Source of the DNA: Neobacillus niacini
GTDB taxonomy: Bacteria > Bacillota > Bacilli > Bacillales > Cytobacillaceae
NCBI RefSeq assembly: GCF_000759675.1
Contig: NZ_BAWM01000045.1
Location: 154,433 to 218,432, forward strand
Reading direction: 5' to 3'
DNA length: 64,000 nucleotides
A program made the position numbers and the translations under genes. Of this stretch, positions 8,043-17,105 are shown in pieces. Below the pieces are notes generated by a model. The model worked only from the letters and a program-made list of their open reading frames with translations, was not told the origin of the DNA and did not search any database. Position 1 is the stretch's first letter; every line of letters starts with the position of its first letter.

Positions 8043-8584
8043 GAAAAATCGTCCTCCTTCCAATTCTTTTTCATCCAAACACGGGCCCGATAAAGCTTTG
8101 TTTCAATTGTTTTCACCTGTACATTTTGTTCTTCGGCCATTTGCTGATAACTTTTTTCAGCTATATAAAAACCGTAAATGACATCTCGATAATTCTCAGG
8201 AAGCTGGTCTAGTCTTTTTCTTACGAGCCTTTGCCTTTCATTAACAATCAGTTCTTTCTCAACACCATCCTTTGGAGTGCCAAGTGATTGATGTTCCAAA
8301 TCCTCTACCATTTCTTCTTTCCTTCGTGCTTGTTTTCTCTTTATATCTATTGCATGATTAACAGCTATTCTGGTCATCCAAGTCTTAAATCCTTGATTTT
8401 CATATTGGGAGAGAGAGGTATATATTTTCACAAATACTTCCTGAGCGGCATCTTCCGCTTCCTTTTGGTCACGAAGAACAGCAAAGACGGTCCGGAACAC
8501 ATCATTGCGGTACTTCTCAACCAAAAGGCGAAAGGCATGATCACTGCCGACCAACACTTTTTGTATTAAAGCTAAATCACTAAT
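8039..8584 (-). CDS. ECF-type RNA polymerase sigma factor, probable ATT start
   Basis: About 181 residues. Region 2 is seen in AFRLLVEKYRNDVFRTV...DQKEAEDAAQEVFVKIY and region 4 in RLDQLPENYRDVIYGFYIAEKSYQQMAEE...KTIETKLYRARVWMKK. The conserved family N-terminus ISDLALIQKVLVGSDHAF begins nine codons before the first legal start (GTG 8557). The GTG has no ribosome site, while ATT at 8584 lies seven to eight bases after GGGGGAG and has no in-frame ATG, GTG or TTG upstream of it. ATT is therefore proposed as the start, rare and possibly regulatory. First gene of a five-gene ATGA-coupled operon; which ECF group it belongs to is not clear. Confidence 0.8.
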   Translation of the reverse strand: MSDLALIQKVLVGSDHAFRLLVEKYRNDVFRTVFAVLRDQKEAEDAAQEVFVKIYTSLSQYENQGFKTWMTRIAVNHAIDIKRKQARRKEEMVEDLEHQSLGTPKDGVEKELIVNERQRLVRKRLDQLPENYRDVIYGFYIAEKSYQQMAEEQNVQVKTIETKLYRARVWMKKNWKEDDFS

Positions 8585-8770
8585 CGCTCTCTCCCCCTTT
8601 CTATCTGACCTTCACCTTAATAGACGAAGTGATATTTACAAACCCCTACACTTCTTGTGAAAAATATTTTTCTTTTATCATCTATAAAATAGTAGCATAA
8701 AAAAGACTGAGGAATGCCAGACTTAGGTCATTGTCATTCGTTTGAGGGATTTTACCAACTATTAATCCAC

Positions 8771-8840
8771 TTTAAAATGACTTTTTTAAGATTTACGTGC
8801 AGATTTTCAAGTTTACGTGCCAAATGGATTTCGGCACTTT
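8771..8840. repeat. degenerate 20-bp-pitch repeat (TTTACGTGC)
   Basis: TTTACGTGC occurs at 8792 and 8812, with weaker relatives at 8771 (TTTAAAATG) and near 8829 (TTTCGGCAC). It lies in the 308-bp gap between the methyltransferase terminator and the sigma factor. The remainder of the gap (8600-8770) shows no gene; it must hold the sigma operon promoter, which I cannot place with confidence. Confidence 0.45.
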
Positions 8841-8847
8841 CAAAAAC

Positions 8848-8877
8848 AAAAAAAACGTGCGGCATAGTCGCACGTCT
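8848..8877 (-). terminator. methyltransferase terminator
   Basis: Stem ACGTGCG/CGCACGT with a seven-base loop; the A7 run on the low side gives a U tract for minus-strand transcripts ending at 8893. Confidence 0.8.
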
Positions 8878-8892
8878 TAGGTATATATCTAT

Positions 8893-9675
8893 CTATTCTT
8901 GCAGCATTAATACACAAACATTACAGTCGTGTGGAATTACGAAGGAATCTTCGTCTGATAAGGAATCTGATAAATCCTGAAGGGCCTTCTTCCTAACTCC
9001 TGCTTCCAATTCTGCCAGCCAGGAGACGGATTCCACTCTTTCTACCCATTCTTGCTTTGTAAAGGTAACGGAAAAGTTAAGTTTGTAAAAATCTCTTAGT
9101 TCAAACCCATTCCTTTGCCATTCATCGAACCACTCAACTGGAAAGCCATTAATCCTCTGCTTAGAATCCGCTTTAGTCCCTGCTGGCTTTAATCCACCAT
9201 TCACGTATCTTGATAGGACTTCAAACGTCTTTTTCACCACGGATGGTCCTACAAGAAAACCAGAATCAATCACAAGTAGTGTCCCTTTTGCTTTTAATAT
9301 TCGCTTCATTTCTGTAATTGCCTTTTCACGGTCAAACCAGTGCCAGGCACGCATAACCGTTACCATATCAAACTGAGAATCTTGTAAACCAGTATCCTCA
9401 GAAGTACCTTGCAGATAAGGTATTTTGTAATTTTTCAAACGATTTAAAGCAACTGCATATTGCAGTAATTCTTTTGATGGATCCACCCCGGTAACATCGG
9501 CTTTCCTCAACGCCATTTTTCTTGAAAAGGCACCTGTACCACAACCAATATCTGCAACTTTTTTCCCATCGAAAAAAATACCTCGGATATAAAGGCTATC
9601 CATTAAACTTACGGGAATATCTTCTCTTGCCTTGGCATAACTTTTAGCTACTTGACCAAAATCGATATGTTCCAT
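8893..9675 (-). CDS. class I SAM-dependent methyltransferase
   Basis: 260 residues. The glycine-rich SAM loop VADIGCGTGAFS is at residues 40-51, the acidic residue of motif II at VTGVDPS, and motif IV-like VMRAWHWFD near residue 108. The AWHWFD segment is typical of the UbiE/YcgJ-like small-molecule methyltransferases. The substrate cannot be told from sequence. ATG start behind AGGAGCG. Transcribed alone and divergently from plsY. Confidence 0.8.
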   Translation of the reverse strand: MEHIDFGQVAKSYAKAREDIPVSLMDSLYIRGIFFDGKKVADIGCGTGAFSRKMALRKADVTGVDPSKELLQYAVALNRLKNYKIPYLQGTSEDTGLQDSQFDMVTVMRAWHWFDREKAITEMKRILKAKGTLLVIDSGFLVGPSVVKKTFEVLSRYVNGGLKPAGTKADSKQRINGFPVEWFDEWQRNGFELRDFYKLNFSVTFTKQEWVERVESVSWLAELEAGVRKKALQDLSDSLSDEDSFVIPHDCNVCVLMLQE

Positions 9676-9784
9676 GCCGGTCGCTCCTTTAATATTTCCT
9701 ATTTCAGGAATTATTAAAATAATACCATTGAAGTATGGTAAAATGCTATTGTTAAAGAAGATACTCTGACAAAGGAATGATGAT

Positions 9785-10411
9785 ATGCTCTGGTTGTTAC
9801 TCCTTTCCGCCTACTTGATAGGGAGTATTCCTACTGCGCTGATTGTGGGCAAGCTTATTTTTGGGGTTGATATTCGCGACCATGGAAGCAAAAATCCTGG
9901 TGCAACGAACACATTAAGGGTTCTTGGCAAAGGATCTGCCATTATCGTGGTACTCGTTGATATAGGTAAAGGTGCACTTGCTGCTTACCTTCCTTTATAC
10001 TTCAACCTTGATGTTGACCCACTTTATTTTGGTCTGATTGCTGTGGTAGGACATTGCTTTCCTATATTTGCAGGCTTCCGTGGTGGAAAAGCTATCGCTA
10101 CAACTGCCGGAGCCTTAGCAGTAGCGAATTTCCCTCTGGCTGTAATTGCTTATGTTACCTTCTTTTTGGTGATTTTTTTAACAAAGTATGTATTTTTCGG
10201 CTCCATCTCTGTAGGAATTAGCTTACTAATTTATTCTTATTTTTCGCCAGAAATAAAATTTGAACTTATTTTTTTATTTTTCACGTTATTTTTAATCTAT
10301 CTTCACCGCTCTAATATTCGTAATCTTATACTTGGAATCGAACCAAAAATAAATGATAAAAATCTAATCAACGACCGCATTCCTCCCAAAAATAGCAATA
10401 TAAAAATGTAA
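9785..10411 (+). CDS. plsY: acyl-phosphate:glycerol-3-phosphate acyltransferase PlsY
   Basis: Membrane enzyme that acylates glycerol-3-phosphate from acyl-phosphate, the first step of phospholipid synthesis. 208 residues with five or six helices. Conserved loops are visible: LIGSIPTALIVGK, the DIRDHGSKNPGATNTLRVLGK segment (loop 1) and GHCFPIFAGFRGGKAIAT (loop 2), then HRSNIRNLILG near the end. Monocistronic, with a strong terminator directly after it. Many Bacillaceae carry more than one plsY, so this may be a paralogue rather than the main copy near parC/parE. Confidence 0.9.
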   Translation: MLWLLLLSAYLIGSIPTALIVGKLIFGVDIRDHGSKNPGATNTLRVLGKGSAIIVVLVDIGKGALAAYLPLYFNLDVDPLYFGLIAVVGHCFPIFAGFRGGKAIATTAGALAVANFPLAVIAYVTFFLVIFLTKYVFFGSISVGISLLIYSYFSPEIKFELIFLFFTLFLIYLHRSNIRNLILGIEPKINDKNLINDRIPPKNSNIKM

Positions 10412-10413
10412 AA

Positions 10414-10450
10414 AGAATCCCTGGCTAAATACCAGGGATTCTTGTTTTTT
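10414..10450. terminator. bidirectional terminator plsY / thioredoxin-like gene
   Basis: Perfect 11-bp stem AGAATCCCTGG/CCAGGGATTCT with a seven-base loop, A-rich on the left and TTGTTTTTT on the right. It serves the two convergent genes. Confidence 0.9.
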
Positions 10451-11000
10451 ATATAATGGCAGTCATAATACTGTTTGCAACAGTTTGCCAAATCGATGAA
10501 TCAGTTTGATAGGTTTTCCCAAGACTCTTATAAAAATCCATCTGCTTTTCTTGAAAGTCTGGAGCATCCTTATCCGGAAGTTCCGCGCGGCCCTTTTCAA
10601 CAAGTGCTTGCATTTCAGGTGCACGAGGTCCCCATACTCCTACTTCATTTCCTTCTTGATCAATGAAAATGAAAATAGGAATCGCTCGAGACGTTCCGTT
10701 TGTTAAGTATTGGTCCATGAGCTCTAGGTTTTGATCCCTTAGCACAAATCGAACTTCTATATTTGCTGCTTCAGCTAATCTTAACAATACTGGATTATTA
10801 AGCTTGGCATCACCGCACCAATCTTCTGTTAGAACAATGGCTCGTAACTTTTTCGATTGGAATGCTTCAAGTTTCTTTTTATCCTCTTCCTTCAACTCAA
10901 AGCGATCATAAATGGAAACCATGCCTTCTTTATTGACCTTCATTAAGTCAATGTATTCATCCTTCGTTAAACCTTTTTGAAACCAAGAATTTAATTCCAA
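10449..11000 (-). CDS. thioredoxin-family protein with WCGDA motif
   Basis: 183 residues from a TTG start at 11000 behind AAGGAG; a longer in-frame extension to 11132 has no ribosome site. Residues 61-65 are WCGDA in place of the usual WCGPC, so one active-site cysteine (Cys62) is present and the resolving one is missing. It is a thioredoxin fold of the Bacillus YtpP/YbbN-like 'thioredoxin family' type. The cis-proline loop appears as RAIPIFIFID. A reductase role with one cysteine is uncertain; it may bind rather than reduce partners. Confidence 0.75.
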   Translation of the reverse strand: MELNSWFQKGLTKDEYIDLMKVNKEGMVSIYDRFELKEEDKKKLEAFQSKKLRAIVLTEDWCGDAKLNNPVLLRLAEAANIEVRFVLRDQNLELMDQYLTNGTSRAIPIFIFIDQEGNEVGVWGPRAPEMQALVEKGRAELPDKDAPDFQEKQMDFYKSLGKTYQTDSSIWQTVANSIMTAII

Positions 11001-11221
11001 TCTAAAAACACTCCTTTCACTACTTTTATCATAAACCTTAAAAAACCCACTTTCAAACTTAGGGATTACACCTTTCCCTTCTAATATACTACAAGCACTT
11101 TTTCCTATTTTAATAAAACTATAAATTACCACTAGTAATAGTCATGTCTTGTTGATAGAATATTTTTTAAATAGAGAATATTATTTTACTTATATTTTAC
11201 GATAACAAAGGGGGAAAATGT

Positions 11222-12700
11222 ATGTCCAATGAAACTCTTCAGCTAGTATCAATTGGAATTTACCTAGCCATGATGCTTTTTATCGGTTGGTATTCCTATC
11301 GAAAAACTAGCAATCTAACGGATTATATGCTTGGGGGAAGGTCTTTAGGTCCTGCTGTAACCGCCTTAAGTGCGGGAGCTGCTGATATGAGCGGCTGGCT
11401 GTTAATGGGCTTACCTGGAGGAATTTATGTAACCGGTTTAGCGGATGCATGGATTGCCATTGGTTTAACAATTGGTGCTTATCTTAACTGGTTATTAGTT
11501 GCACCTCGTTTACGTTCGTATACACAGGTTGCTAACGATTCTATTACAATTCCAAGTTACTTAGAAAACCGTTTTAAAGATAATACAAAACTACTGCGTA
11601 TAGTATCAGGTGTCGTTATTCTTATTTTCTTTACCTTCTATGTATCTTCGGGTCTAGTTTCTGGAGCGGTCTTCTTTGAAAGCTCCTTTGGTACAAGCTA
11701 TCTTACGGGACTTCTCATTGTTGGAGGTGTAACCATTGCCTATACCTTATTTGGAGGATTCTTGGCAGTAAGCTATACAGACTTTATTCAAGGACTAATG
11801 ATGTTGATTGCCCTGCTCCTTGTTCCTGCAATTGGAATTTTCACTGTTGGTGGTCCTGCAGAAACATTTGATACGATTCGAGCGATCGATCCTACTTACC
11901 TAGATTTTTTCAAAGGAACTACAACGCTTGGAATTATTTCAGCGATGGCCTGGGGGCTTGGTTATTTTGGCCAGCCGCATATCATCGTACGTTTTATGGC
12001 TATCACCACTATTAAAGAAACAAAAAGCGCCCGACGCATTGGTATGGGCTGGATGATTTTCTCGCTTATAGGTACTGTCTTTACTGGATTCATTGGAATT
12101 GCTTACTTCCATAACAATCCACAACATGTATTAGAGAATCCAGAAGCAGTATTTATTGAACTAAGTCAGATTTTATTCCATCCCTTATTTGCTGGATTTG
12201 CTTTAGCAGCCATACTTGCTGCAATTATGAGTACAATTTCATCACAATTAATCGTTACATCCAGTGCACTAGTGGAAGATTTATATAAAGTGGTTATGAA
12301 CAAAAAAGCTTCAGACAAACATCTTGTCTTCTTAGGAAGAATGGCTGTTCTTTTGGTAGCAGTTGTTGCTGCCATCCTTGCTCTCGACCAAAACAGCACC
12401 ATACTAGACCTTGTCGCATATGCATGGGCAGGTTTCGGTGCAGCATTCGGTCCAACTATTTTACTAAGCCTATTTTGGAAAAAGATGACCAATTGGGGCG
12501 CTCTTTTCGGTATGATTGTAGGAGCTGTTACCGTTATCGTTTGGAAAAACGTTGGGCTTGGTGACACACTTTACGAAATCGTTCCAGGTTTTATCCTCAA
12601 CTTTATAGTGGCTGTTCTTCTAAGCTTAATCACTTATAAGAAAAATGAGGCGATTGAAAAAGAGTTTGATGAAAGTGTCCGTTTATTAAAACAAGAATAG
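11222..12700 (+). CDS. putP: sodium/proline symporter
   Basis: 492 residues with about 12-13 hydrophobic helices, the SSS-family layout. Family hallmarks are seen: YMLGGRSLGPAVTALSAGAADMSGW in TM2, the GGFLAVSYTDFIQG signature near residue 180, and WGLGYFGQPHIIVRFMA. It imports proline with sodium for nutrition or osmoprotection; in B. subtilis OpuE (yerK) sits in this neighbourhood, so it may be the osmoprotective version. ATG start behind AAAGGGGG; a strong terminator follows. Confidence 0.92.
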   Translation: MSNETLQLVSIGIYLAMMLFIGWYSYRKTSNLTDYMLGGRSLGPAVTALSAGAADMSGWLLMGLPGGIYVTGLADAWIAIGLTIGAYLNWLLVAPRLRSYTQVANDSITIPSYLENRFKDNTKLLRIVSGVVILIFFTFYVSSGLVSGAVFFESSFGTSYLTGLLIVGGVTIAYTLFGGFLAVSYTDFIQGLMMLIALLLVPAIGIFTVGGPAETFDTIRAIDPTYLDFFKGTTTLGIISAMAWGLGYFGQPHIIVRFMAITTIKETKSARRIGMGWMIFSLIGTVFTGFIGIAYFHNNPQHVLENPEAVFIELSQILFHPLFAGFALAAILAAIMSTISSQLIVTSSALVEDLYKVVMNKKASDKHLVFLGRMAVLLVAVVAAILALDQNSTILDLVAYAWAGFGAAFGPTILLSLFWKKMTNWGALFGMIVGAVTVIVWKNVGLGDTLYEIVPGFILNFIVAVLLSLITYKKNEAIEKEFDESVRLLKQE

Positions 12701-12706
12701 ACGTAA

Positions 12707-12738
12707 ATGCCCGGCATCTAATCCGGGCATTTTTTATT
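12707..12738 (+). terminator. putP terminator
   Basis: Stem ATGCCCGG/CCGGGCAT with an eight-base loop and T6, starting seven bases after the putP stop. Confidence 0.9.
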
Positions 12739-12772
12739 TATTTGTCCGGCAAATTACTACATTTTCCAGTTA

Positions 12773-13172
12773 ACTAATCAATTGATTAAAAACCCTGCAA
12801 TCCTTGATAAATGGGGGTTTTTCATTAAAAAACGGTAGAATCTTGTCATCTAACCAAACGTTTGATTAAATGTCGGGATTTCTCTTTACTCAAAGGCTTT
12901 TCACCCTAATTTCACAAAAAAAGATTGTCGATTCATCAACTAAAGTCTATGAGTCGACCATCCTTTTCTTGAAACCAGTTATCCTTCGACAAAAATCCTC
13001 AGCAGGGCTATTAATCAAACGATTGATTAGAATGCCGATAAGCCCTTTTACATAAAGGCTTTTCTACAAAAAATGGGTAGAAGCATGGCGACTAATCAAA
13101 CGTTTGATTAGTTTTGCCAAAAGCCCCTGTATATAACTTTTTCCCGGGAAATCACAAAAAAAGATTGTCGAT
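12773..13172. repeat. array of AATCAAACGTTTGATT palindromes at about 80-bp pitch
   Basis: Palindromes related to CTAATCAAACGTTTGATTAG are centred near 12781, 12859, 13021 and 13101; the slot near 12943 holds a different inverted repeat, GTCGATTCAT/ATGAGTCGAC. Steps are about 78, 84, 78 and 80 bp. The copy at 13092 is a perfect 20-bp palindrome. Between them TCACAAAAAAAGATTGTCGAT recurs at about 12911 and 13152. The region lies between the putP and gatB terminators, so it is outside both transcripts, and I see no gene in it. Confidence 0.7.
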
Positions 13173-13183
13173 GCTTTTTCGAC

Positions 13184-13217
13184 AAAAAAACTGGCAGACT
13201 GTAATCTGCCAGCTAGT
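13184..13217 (-). terminator. gatB terminator
   Basis: Stem CTGGCAGA/TCTGCCAG with a six-base loop and A7 on the low side (U tract for the minus strand). Confidence 0.85.
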
Positions 13218-13219
13218 TT

Positions 13220-14647
13220 TTATCTTTTGCTTAATTCCTGCTGTAATAATTGGTTGACCATTTGTGGGTTTGCCTGCCCCTTTGTTGCTTTCATTAGCTG
13301 CCCAACGAGGAAACCAACTGCCTTATTTTTACCATTTTTAAAATCTTCAATTGATTGTGGATTCGCATCCAGAACCTCAGAAATAATCTTAAGAAGTGTC
13401 CCCTCATCAGAAATTTGTACGAGCCCTTTGTCCTTAACGATTTTCTCAGCATCGCCGCCGTTTTCAATCAACTCTTTAAAAACAGTCTTGGCAATTTTCG
13501 ATGAAATCGTTCCGTTCTCAATGAGCTTAATCATACTTGCTAAGCTTTCAGGTGTTAATGCAATTTGATGGAGTTCTTTCCCCTCAGAATTCAAGTAAGC
13601 AGAAACATCTCCCATTATCCAGTTGGAAGCCAATTTCGCCTCTGCACCTGCTGCTATTGTACCTTCAAAGAAATCAGCCATTTCTTTCGTTACTGTTAAC
13701 ACCTTAGCGTCATAAACTGGTAATCCTAGTTCTTCTACATAACGCTTTTGCCGCTGATCCGGAAGCTCTGGTATTTCAGCAGCAATCCGTGCCTTCCATT
13801 CCGCATCAATATAAATATCAAGTAGGTCTGGTTCCGGGAAGTAACGATAATCATCTGAACCTTCTTTTACACGCATGAGTAAGGTAGCACCTGTAGCTTC
13901 GTCAAAACGACGAGTTTCCTGATCAATTTCCCCACCGTTAGAGACAACTTCACGCTGCCTTTTCTCTTCATATTCCAGACCTTTTCGTACAAAATTAAAA
14001 GAGTTTAAGTTCTTTAATTCTGTCTTCGTTCCAAACTCTTCTTGTCCAACTGGACGAATGGAAATATTGGCGTCACAACGTAATGAGCCCTCTTCCATCT
14101 TACAGTCAGAAACACCTGTATATTGGATAATCGATTTTAATTTTTCAAGATAGGCATAAGCCTCATCAGGCGTACGAATATCTGGTTCAGAAACGATTTC
14201 CACAAGAGGAGTGCCCTGCCGGTTATAATCCACTAATGAATAGCCATTCCCGTGAGTAAGTTTTCCTGCATCCTCTTCTAAATGAATCCTTGTGATTCCA
14301 ATCCGTTTTGTGTAGCCATTTACCTCAATATCAATCCACCCATGCTCCCCGATTGGCTTATCAAATTGGGAAATCTGATAGGCCTTCGGATTATCTGGGT
14401 AAAAATAGTTTTTTCGGTCAAATTTCGTATGAGTGGCTACCTGACAATTCAAGGCCATAGCTGCCTTCATTCCGAATTCAACCGCTTTTTTATTTAGGAC
14501 CGGCAACACACCAGGATAACCAAGGTCAATTACACTTGTATTTGTATTTGGTTCAGCACCAAAATGGTTTGGGCTTGCCGAAAATATTTTCGAATCGGTT
14601 TTTAACTCAACATGAACTTCAAGACCAATCACTGTTTCAAATTCCAT
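13220..14647 (-). CDS. gatB: Asp/Glu-tRNA amidotransferase subunit B
   Basis: tRNA-binding and kinase subunit of GatCAB, which converts Glu-tRNA(Gln) to Gln-tRNA(Gln). 475 residues. Seen are the N-terminal [14 protein letters not shown] motif, the cradle-domain signature [34 protein letters not shown] and YFPEPDL, and the C-terminal YqeY-like tail ending [11 protein letters not shown]. The ATG at 14647 is preferred over the upstream GTG, which overlaps the ribosome site. Third gene of the gatC-gatA-gatB operon, 12 bp after gatA, as in B. subtilis. Confidence 0.97.
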   Translation of the reverse strand: MEFETVIGLEVHVELKTDSKIFSASPNHFGAEPNTNTSVIDLGYPGVLPVLNKKAVEFGMKAAMALNCQVATHTKFDRKNYFYPDNPKAYQISQFDKPIGEHGWIDIEVNGYTKRIGITRIHLEEDAGKLTHGNGYSLVDYNRQGTPLVEIVSEPDIRTPDEAYAYLEKLKSIIQYTGVSDCKMEEGSLRCDANISIRPVGQEEFGTKTELKNLNSFNFVRKGLEYEEKRQREVVSNGGEIDQETRRFDEATGATLLMRVKEGSDDYRYFPEPDLLDIYIDAEWKARIAAEIPELPDQRQKRYVEELGLPVYDAKVLTVTKEMADFFEGTIAAGAEAKLASNWIMGDVSAYLNSEGKELHQIALTPESLASMIKLIENGTISSKIAKTVFKELIENGGDAEKIVKDKGLVQISDEGTLLKIISEVLDANPQSIEDFKNGKNKAVGFLVGQLMKATKGQANPQMVNQLLQQELSKR

Positions 14648-14659
14648 CTTCTTCACCCC

Positions 14660-16117
14660 CTATATTCCTGGCTTTTGTTTATGATAATCTGTTGCTTGTT
14701 CAAACGCATGTGCCACTCGATAAATGGTGGCTTCATCAAAATGCTTCCCAATAATTTGTAAGCCAAGCGGCAGACCATTATCAAATCCACATGGAACAGA
14801 GATTCCTGGTACTCCTGCTAGGTTCACGGGAATCGTCAAAATATCATTCACATACATCGTTAATGGGTCATCAATATTTTCACCGATTTTAAACGCTGGC
14901 GTTGGAGTTGTTGGACCAATGATGACATCATATTTTTCAAATACATCTTCAAAGTCCTTCTTAATTAAAGTACGGACTTGCTGTGCTTTTTTGTAATAGG
15001 CATCGTAATAACCAGAACTTAATGCAAAGGTACCGAGCATGATTCTGCGTTTTACCTCATCACCGAAGCCTTCTGATCTTGATTTCTTATATAAATCAAG
15101 TAAATTATCAGCATTCGATGTCCGATATCCATAGCGGACACCATCAAAACGGGCTAGATTTGCAGACGCTTCTGAAGAAGAAAGCAAATAATAGGCTGCT
15201 AATGCATATTTAGAATGAGGCAAGGAAACCTCTTCCCAAACTGCTCCTTGTTTTTCAAGTACTTTTAAAGCATCCAGCACGGACTGACGAACAGATTCTT
15301 TTACACCCTCACCAAGGTACTCTTTAGGTACAGCAATTTTCAACCCTTTTACATCACCTGTTAAAGCAGACACGAAATTAGGAACATTAACATTAGCTGA
15401 CGTGGAGTCCATTGGATCTAATCCGGATACGGCTTGTAATAGATATGCATTATCTTCAACCGTTCTTGTAATAGGTCCAATTTGATCAAGGGAGGAAGCA
15501 AATGCAACGAGTCCGAAGCGGGACACACGTCCATATGTTGGTTTTAACCCTACTACCCCGCAAAAAGCTGCAGGCTGGCGGATAGATCCCCCTGTATCTG
15601 AACCTAATGAAAACATCACTTCACCCGCTGCAACCGAAGCAGCGGATCCACCTGATGAACCACCTGGTACTCTATCAAGATCCCAAGGATTGCGCGTCTT
15701 TTGGTAATGGGAATTTTCGTTTGAAGAGCCCATCGCAAACTCATCCATGTTTAACTTTCCTACTGTTACTGTTTGTTGCTGCTGAAGCTTCTGAACAACG
15801 GTAGCATCATAAATGGGGTTAAAGTTCTCTAGAATCTTACTCGCACAGGTTGTCCGAAGACCTTTCGTGACAATATTATCCTTTATGCCAATTGGCATCC
15901 CAAATAACAAACCTGTATTGGAATTGGTAGGAAACTCAGCATCAAGTGTTCTTGCTGTTTGCCTAGCCTTTTCTTCATCTAAGGTTAAAAAGGCCTGTAC
16001 CTTGTCATCTACTTGAGCAATACGTTTATACGACTCATCAACAAGATCAGCAACTTTAATTTCTTTTTTATGTAAAAGTTCATGGAGATCTGAAACTTTA
16101 TAATCAAATAAACTCAC
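14660..16117 (-). CDS. gatA: Asp/Glu-tRNA amidotransferase subunit A
   Basis: Glutaminase subunit of GatCAB: releases ammonia from glutamine and channels it to GatB. 485 residues. The amidase Ser-cisSer-Lys triad reads as Lys79 (GIKDN), Ser154 ([10 protein letters not shown]) and Ser178 ([10 protein letters not shown]), the canonical numbering. GTG start at 16117, six bases after AAGGAGG. Its ribosome site abuts a hairpin repeat inserted between gatC and gatA, which stretches the usual short gatC-gatA gap to 137 bp. Confidence 0.97.
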   Translation of the reverse strand: MSLFDYKVSDLHELLHKKEIKVADLVDESYKRIAQVDDKVQAFLTLDEEKARQTARTLDAEFPTNSNTGLLFGMPIGIKDNIVTKGLRTTCASKILENFNPIYDATVVQKLQQQQTVTVGKLNMDEFAMGSSNENSHYQKTRNPWDLDRVPGGSSGGSAASVAAGEVMFSLGSDTGGSIRQPAAFCGVVGLKPTYGRVSRFGLVAFASSLDQIGPITRTVEDNAYLLQAVSGLDPMDSTSANVNVPNFVSALTGDVKGLKIAVPKEYLGEGVKESVRQSVLDALKVLEKQGAVWEEVSLPHSKYALAAYYLLSSSEASANLARFDGVRYGYRTSNADNLLDLYKKSRSEGFGDEVKRRIMLGTFALSSGYYDAYYKKAQQVRTLIKKDFEDVFEKYDVIIGPTTPTPAFKIGENIDDPLTMYVNDILTIPVNLAGVPGISVPCGFDNGLPLGLQIIGKHFDEATIYRVAHAFEQATDYHKQKPGI

Positions 16118-16130
16118 CTTATTCCTCCTT

Positions 16131-16254
16131 GTCTAGCTCCAGCGCCTAGGGGCTCGGGGTCATAAGCCAATCCGGGTAGAAGGTTAAAGAACAACCTTCT
16201 AACCGGCTCGTCTTATGCCTGTCGCCCCTAAGCAAGGCGCTTCTGCTTTTCTTA
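16131..16254 (-). repeat. long-hairpin interspersed element, copy 1 (gatC-gatA)
   Basis: Read on the minus strand it runs from AAGCAGAAGCGCCTTGC through GGGGCGACAGGCATAAGACG, a loop flanked by AGAAGGTT/AACCTTCT, then GGCTTATGACCCCGAGCCCC to GGCGCTGGAGCTAGACAAGG. The two halves pair into a long imperfect stem. Three further copies lie at 37.3, 40.8 and 54.8 kb. It is inside the gatCAB operon with its end forming part of the gatA leader, hence transcribed. Confidence 0.85.
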
Positions 16255-16548
16255 TTACTCCCCAATTATTGCAGGAACTTTAATTTGTCCATCCTGGTGG
16301 TCTGGCGCATTTTTTAGTACTTCTTCACGTGGCAACCCTGTTTGCTTGATGTCTTCACGGAAGATATTTTTCATATCCAGCACATGGTAGGTCGGTTCAA
16401 CATTCTCCGTATCTAATTCATTTAACTGCTCTGCAAATGTGATAATTGCATCCAACTGTTTCGTGAACTTTTCCGCTTCTTCTTCTGTTATCGCTAATCT
16501 AGCCAAGTTCGCAACATGCTTAACTTGTTCGTTTGAAATACGTGACAT
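16255..16548 (-). CDS. gatC: Asp/Glu-tRNA amidotransferase subunit C
   Basis: Small scaffold subunit that wraps and stabilises the GatA-GatB interface. 97 residues, family length 95-100. Typical pattern: helical N-terminus [18 protein letters not shown], then [16 protein letters not shown] and the C-terminal [19 protein letters not shown] start behind GGAGGTATT. First gene of the operon; the hairpin element follows its stop. Confidence 0.95.
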   Translation of the reverse strand: MSRISNEQVKHVANLARLAITEEEAEKFTKQLDAIITFAEQLNELDTENVEPTYHVLDMKNIFREDIKQTGLPREEVLKNAPDHQDGQIKVPAIIGE

Positions 16549-16673
16549 TTTTCAATACCTCCAATCCCTTTTGTCATAATCAATTTACTATTGATAATAC
16601 CAAACTTTTCCGCATCACCGCAATGATTCCCTCATCAGTATTGGCATATTAAGTACTTTTTAGATTTATAACA

Positions 16674-16706
16674 CAAAAAAAAGGAGCCTTCGCTCCCTTT
16701 TTTTGT
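16674..16706 (-). terminator. terminator upstream of gatC
   Basis: Stem AAGGAGC/GCTCCCTT with a four-base loop, A8 and T8 flanks. It ends the hypothetical lipoprotein pair and insulates gatCAB. Confidence 0.85.
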
Positions 16707-16717
16707 TCAAGCCCTAT

Positions 16718-17074
16718 CTATAATCCATATTCCTTATGTAGTGCAGCAGACTCCTGTGCCCATATTAATAATTGTGTTCTTTCAAAATACTGCTTTCCCT
16801 CAATTACAATATACGGAAGCATGGCTCCATCATAAGAACCTGTAGTATTTAATATTCTTTTTTCCTCAGCCATAATCTTCTTTAATTCCTCTTCTGATAT
16901 CCCTAAAAGTACAGAAGTTTCTTTTAAATTTAGAAGTATGCTGACTTGTACCTCAGATTTGCTGGCAGAATCAATTACGGCTGGAGCTGGTTTTGAAGCG
17001 AGGAGATAACAGCCACTCATGATTCCTAAAGATAAAATCAATGATGAAATCAAATGTGTTTTATTTTCCAGCAT
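16718..17074 (-). CDS. hypothetical membrane-anchored protein with HTH-like outer part
   Basis: 118 residues from the ATG at 17074, six bases after GGGGG. An N-terminal hydrophobic stretch (LISSLILSLGIMSGCYLLA) contains MSGC, so it is either a signal anchor or a lipobox. The remainder, NLKETSVLLGISEEELKKIMAEE ... YIVIEGKQYFERTQLLIWAQ, resembles the winged-helix pattern of excisionase-like HTH domains, odd for a probably exported segment. It is 31 bp downstream of a lipoprotein gene. Function not recognised. Confidence 0.6.
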   Translation of the reverse strand: MLENKTHLISSLILSLGIMSGCYLLASKPAPAVIDSASKSEVQVSILLNLKETSVLLGISEEELKKIMAEEKRILNTTGSYDGAMLPYIVIEGKQYFERTQLLIWAQESAALHKEYGL

Positions 17075-17105
17075 ATTCATCCCCCAGAAATTCCTTATGT
17101 ACTAA

